The translations under genes and the position numbers were made by a program. Below the pieces are notes generated by a model. It saw only the letters and a program-made list of their open reading frames with translations. It had not been told where the DNA came from and did not search any database. From Micavibrio sp. UBA2020 (GTDB lineage: Bacteria; Pseudomonadota; Alphaproteobacteria; Micavibrionales; UBA2020): 7,434 bases of DNA. Location of the stretch: positions 1 to 7,434 of the forward strand of contig DDBY01000240.1 of NCBI GenBank assembly GCA_002334985.1, written 5' to 3'. Positions 6,563 through 7,434 of this stretch are shown piece after piece; position 1 is the stretch's first letter, and each line of letters begins with the position of its first letter.

Positions 6563-7434
6563 TTACGCCTTCATGAAGGCATCAAGCTGCGCGCGCGTGT
6601 CGTTATAAACGGGACGCAGTTTGAAGGCGATGTCCGACAGCGTATCAAGCGGGAATTTTTCCTTGGCCTGACGCTCCAGCCTGCCCGCCACATCGGCAAT
6701 CGCCGTCATGCCGAAATTCGCCGTCATGCCCTTGATGTCATGGCCGCGCGCGGCAAGGCCTGCGATGTCGCCTTCGCCAGCGGCTTTTTCGGCATCGGCA
6801 ATCAGCTCTTCGGTTTTATCGTAAAGCCCCTGCATCATCTCGTCCATTTGCGCCTTGCCGAGGCTGGACTTCAAGCTGCCCAGCATGTCGGGGTCGAACA
6901 GTCGCGGGCCTTCTGGCATGACAGGCGCCGCAGGTGCCGGAGCGGGGGTTGCGGCAGGTGCTTGTGGCGCGGCGTCAGGATCGGGAAAGGCTTCGTTCGG
7001 GTCATAGCCGTCGATGGGGGGCGTGCTGCGCTGCGCCGCTGCGGGGTGCGCGTCCGGGTCTGGGAATTCTTCGTTCGGGTCGTAACCATCGATGGGAGGT
7101 GTTGCGGCCTGCGGGCTTGCTGCGGGTGCGGCATCGGGGTCGGGGAAGGCTTCGTTCGGGTCATAGCCGTCAATCGGCGGCGTGGCCGGCGGCGCTTTTG
7201 CGGGCGCGGCATCGGGGTCGGGGAAAGCCTCGTTCGGGTCGTAATCGTCAATCGCGGGCGGGGTGATGTCGCCTTTCGCGGCGGCTGCTTCGACCAGCGC
7301 AGCGTCATTGCCTGTGTGCGCGTCATCGTCTGCATCGCTGTTTTCGGGCGATACGGCTTCTGTCGGCGCAGGCGGTTCTGCGGGTTTGGCGGCGGCCCCG
7401 TCTTTGGGGGCGAAGGGGGCGATTTTCGCGCGCA
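6563..7434 (-). CDS. Hpt-domain phosphotransfer protein with repeat region (5' end outside window)
   Basis: The frame is open from the right edge to the stop at 6563-6565, giving 289 visible residues with no start needed inside the window; the ATG at 6919 is internal. Numbering from the edge, residues 1-55 are Ala/Pro/Asp-rich. Residues 57-156 hold four acidic repeats centred on DPNEAFPDPDA, and 157-175 are an Ala/Pro linker. The last 110 or so residues are an Hpt domain: LFDPDMLGSLKSSLG, a helical bundle, then HDIKGMTANFG with phospho-accepting H231 and K234-G235 as in the HxxKG consensus. Hpt domains relay phosphate between receiver domains in multi-step phosphorelays. The missing N-terminus could be a hybrid kinase, a receiver domain, or only more linker. 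No kinase or receiver motif is visible. The Hpt call is strong; the pathway is unknown. Confidence 0.85.
   Translation of the reverse strand, partial: RAKIAPFAPKDGAAAKPAEPPAPTEAVSPENSDADDDAHTGNDAALVEAAAAKGDITPPAIDDYDPNEAFPDPDAAPAKAPPATPPIDGYDPNEAFPDPDAAPAASPQAATPPIDGYDPNEEFPDPDAHPAAAQRSTPPIDGYDPNEAFPDPDAAPQAPAATPAPAPAAPVMPEGPRLFDPDMLGSLKSSLGKAQMDEMMQGLYDKTEELIADAEKAAGEGDIAGLAARGHDIKGMTANFGMTAIADVAGRLERQAKEKFPLDTLSDIAFKLRPVYNDTRAQLDAFMKA
6965..7264 (-). repeat. Four tandem acidic repeats in the Hpt protein
   Basis: Four units of 20-21 residues lie at 7202-7264, 7124-7183, 7043-7102 and 6965-7024, with consensus TPPIDGYDPNEAFPDPDAAP. They recur every 26, 27 and 26 residues, separated by short Ala-rich spacers. 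The first unit has an extra Ala and DDY for DGY; the third has EEF and DAHP. The DPNE core is identical in all four. The codons differ at several synonymous positions, for example in the PPIDG part, so protein-level constraint is likely rather than only recent slippage. Confidence 0.9.

Noticed and set aside
6567..6580. Perfect 14-base palindrome GCCTTCATGAAGGC at the 3' end of the Hpt gene
   Set aside because: It encodes the last residues of the protein, leaves little loop, and has no T-run after it on either strand; probably incidental.
6934..7266. Plus-strand Arg/Gly-rich open frame (110 codons) opposite the repeats
   Set aside because: Its repetitive composition is explained by the complementary strand's repeat units, and no ribosome site supports it.
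6871..7335. Minus-strand open frame rich in Thr, Arg and Pro (154 codons)
   Set aside because: It is the out-of-frame reading of the acidic repeat region of the Hpt protein; its apparent repeats only mirror the true ones.

Overview
The window looks like ordinary chromosome from an alphaproteobacterium. The DNA is GC-rich with G/C-biased third codon positions, and AlaS and Ndk both read like alphaproteobacterial orthologues. A deep lineage of the Rhodospirillales or Micavibrionales type is possible, but that is a guess I cannot test here. I saw no rRNA, tRNA, CRISPR array, transposase or phage gene.

Layout, left to right. Bases 1-84 form a long imperfect inverted repeat with an AT-rich centre; it begins at the window edge. 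A secreted Slt-type lytic transglycosylase follows (136-2145, +), then alanyl-tRNA synthetase alaS (2296-4962, +), closed by a strong intrinsic terminator. Next is nucleoside-diphosphate kinase ndk (5190-5612, +) with its own candidate promoter, a leader hairpin and a second strong terminator. A HAD-superfamily phosphatase or phosphomutase of unknown substrate follows (5780-6538, +), behind a candidate extended -10 promoter. On the minus strand, convergent with it, is the C-terminal part of a protein that runs off the right edge (6563-7434). It ends in a histidine phosphotransfer (Hpt) domain, preceded by an Ala/Pro-rich region with four near-identical acidic repeats.

The genes do not form one pathway: cell-wall turnover, tRNA charging, nucleotide balancing, a HAD enzyme and a phosphorelay protein lie side by side. 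The terminators suggest ndk is a single-gene unit. slt and alaS are separated by about 150 bases with no convincing terminator, so read-through is possible.

I found no convincing new multi-gene system. The parts most worth a second look are the repeat-bearing region in front of the Hpt domain and the palindromic element at 1-84. The rest is conserved housekeeping sequence.
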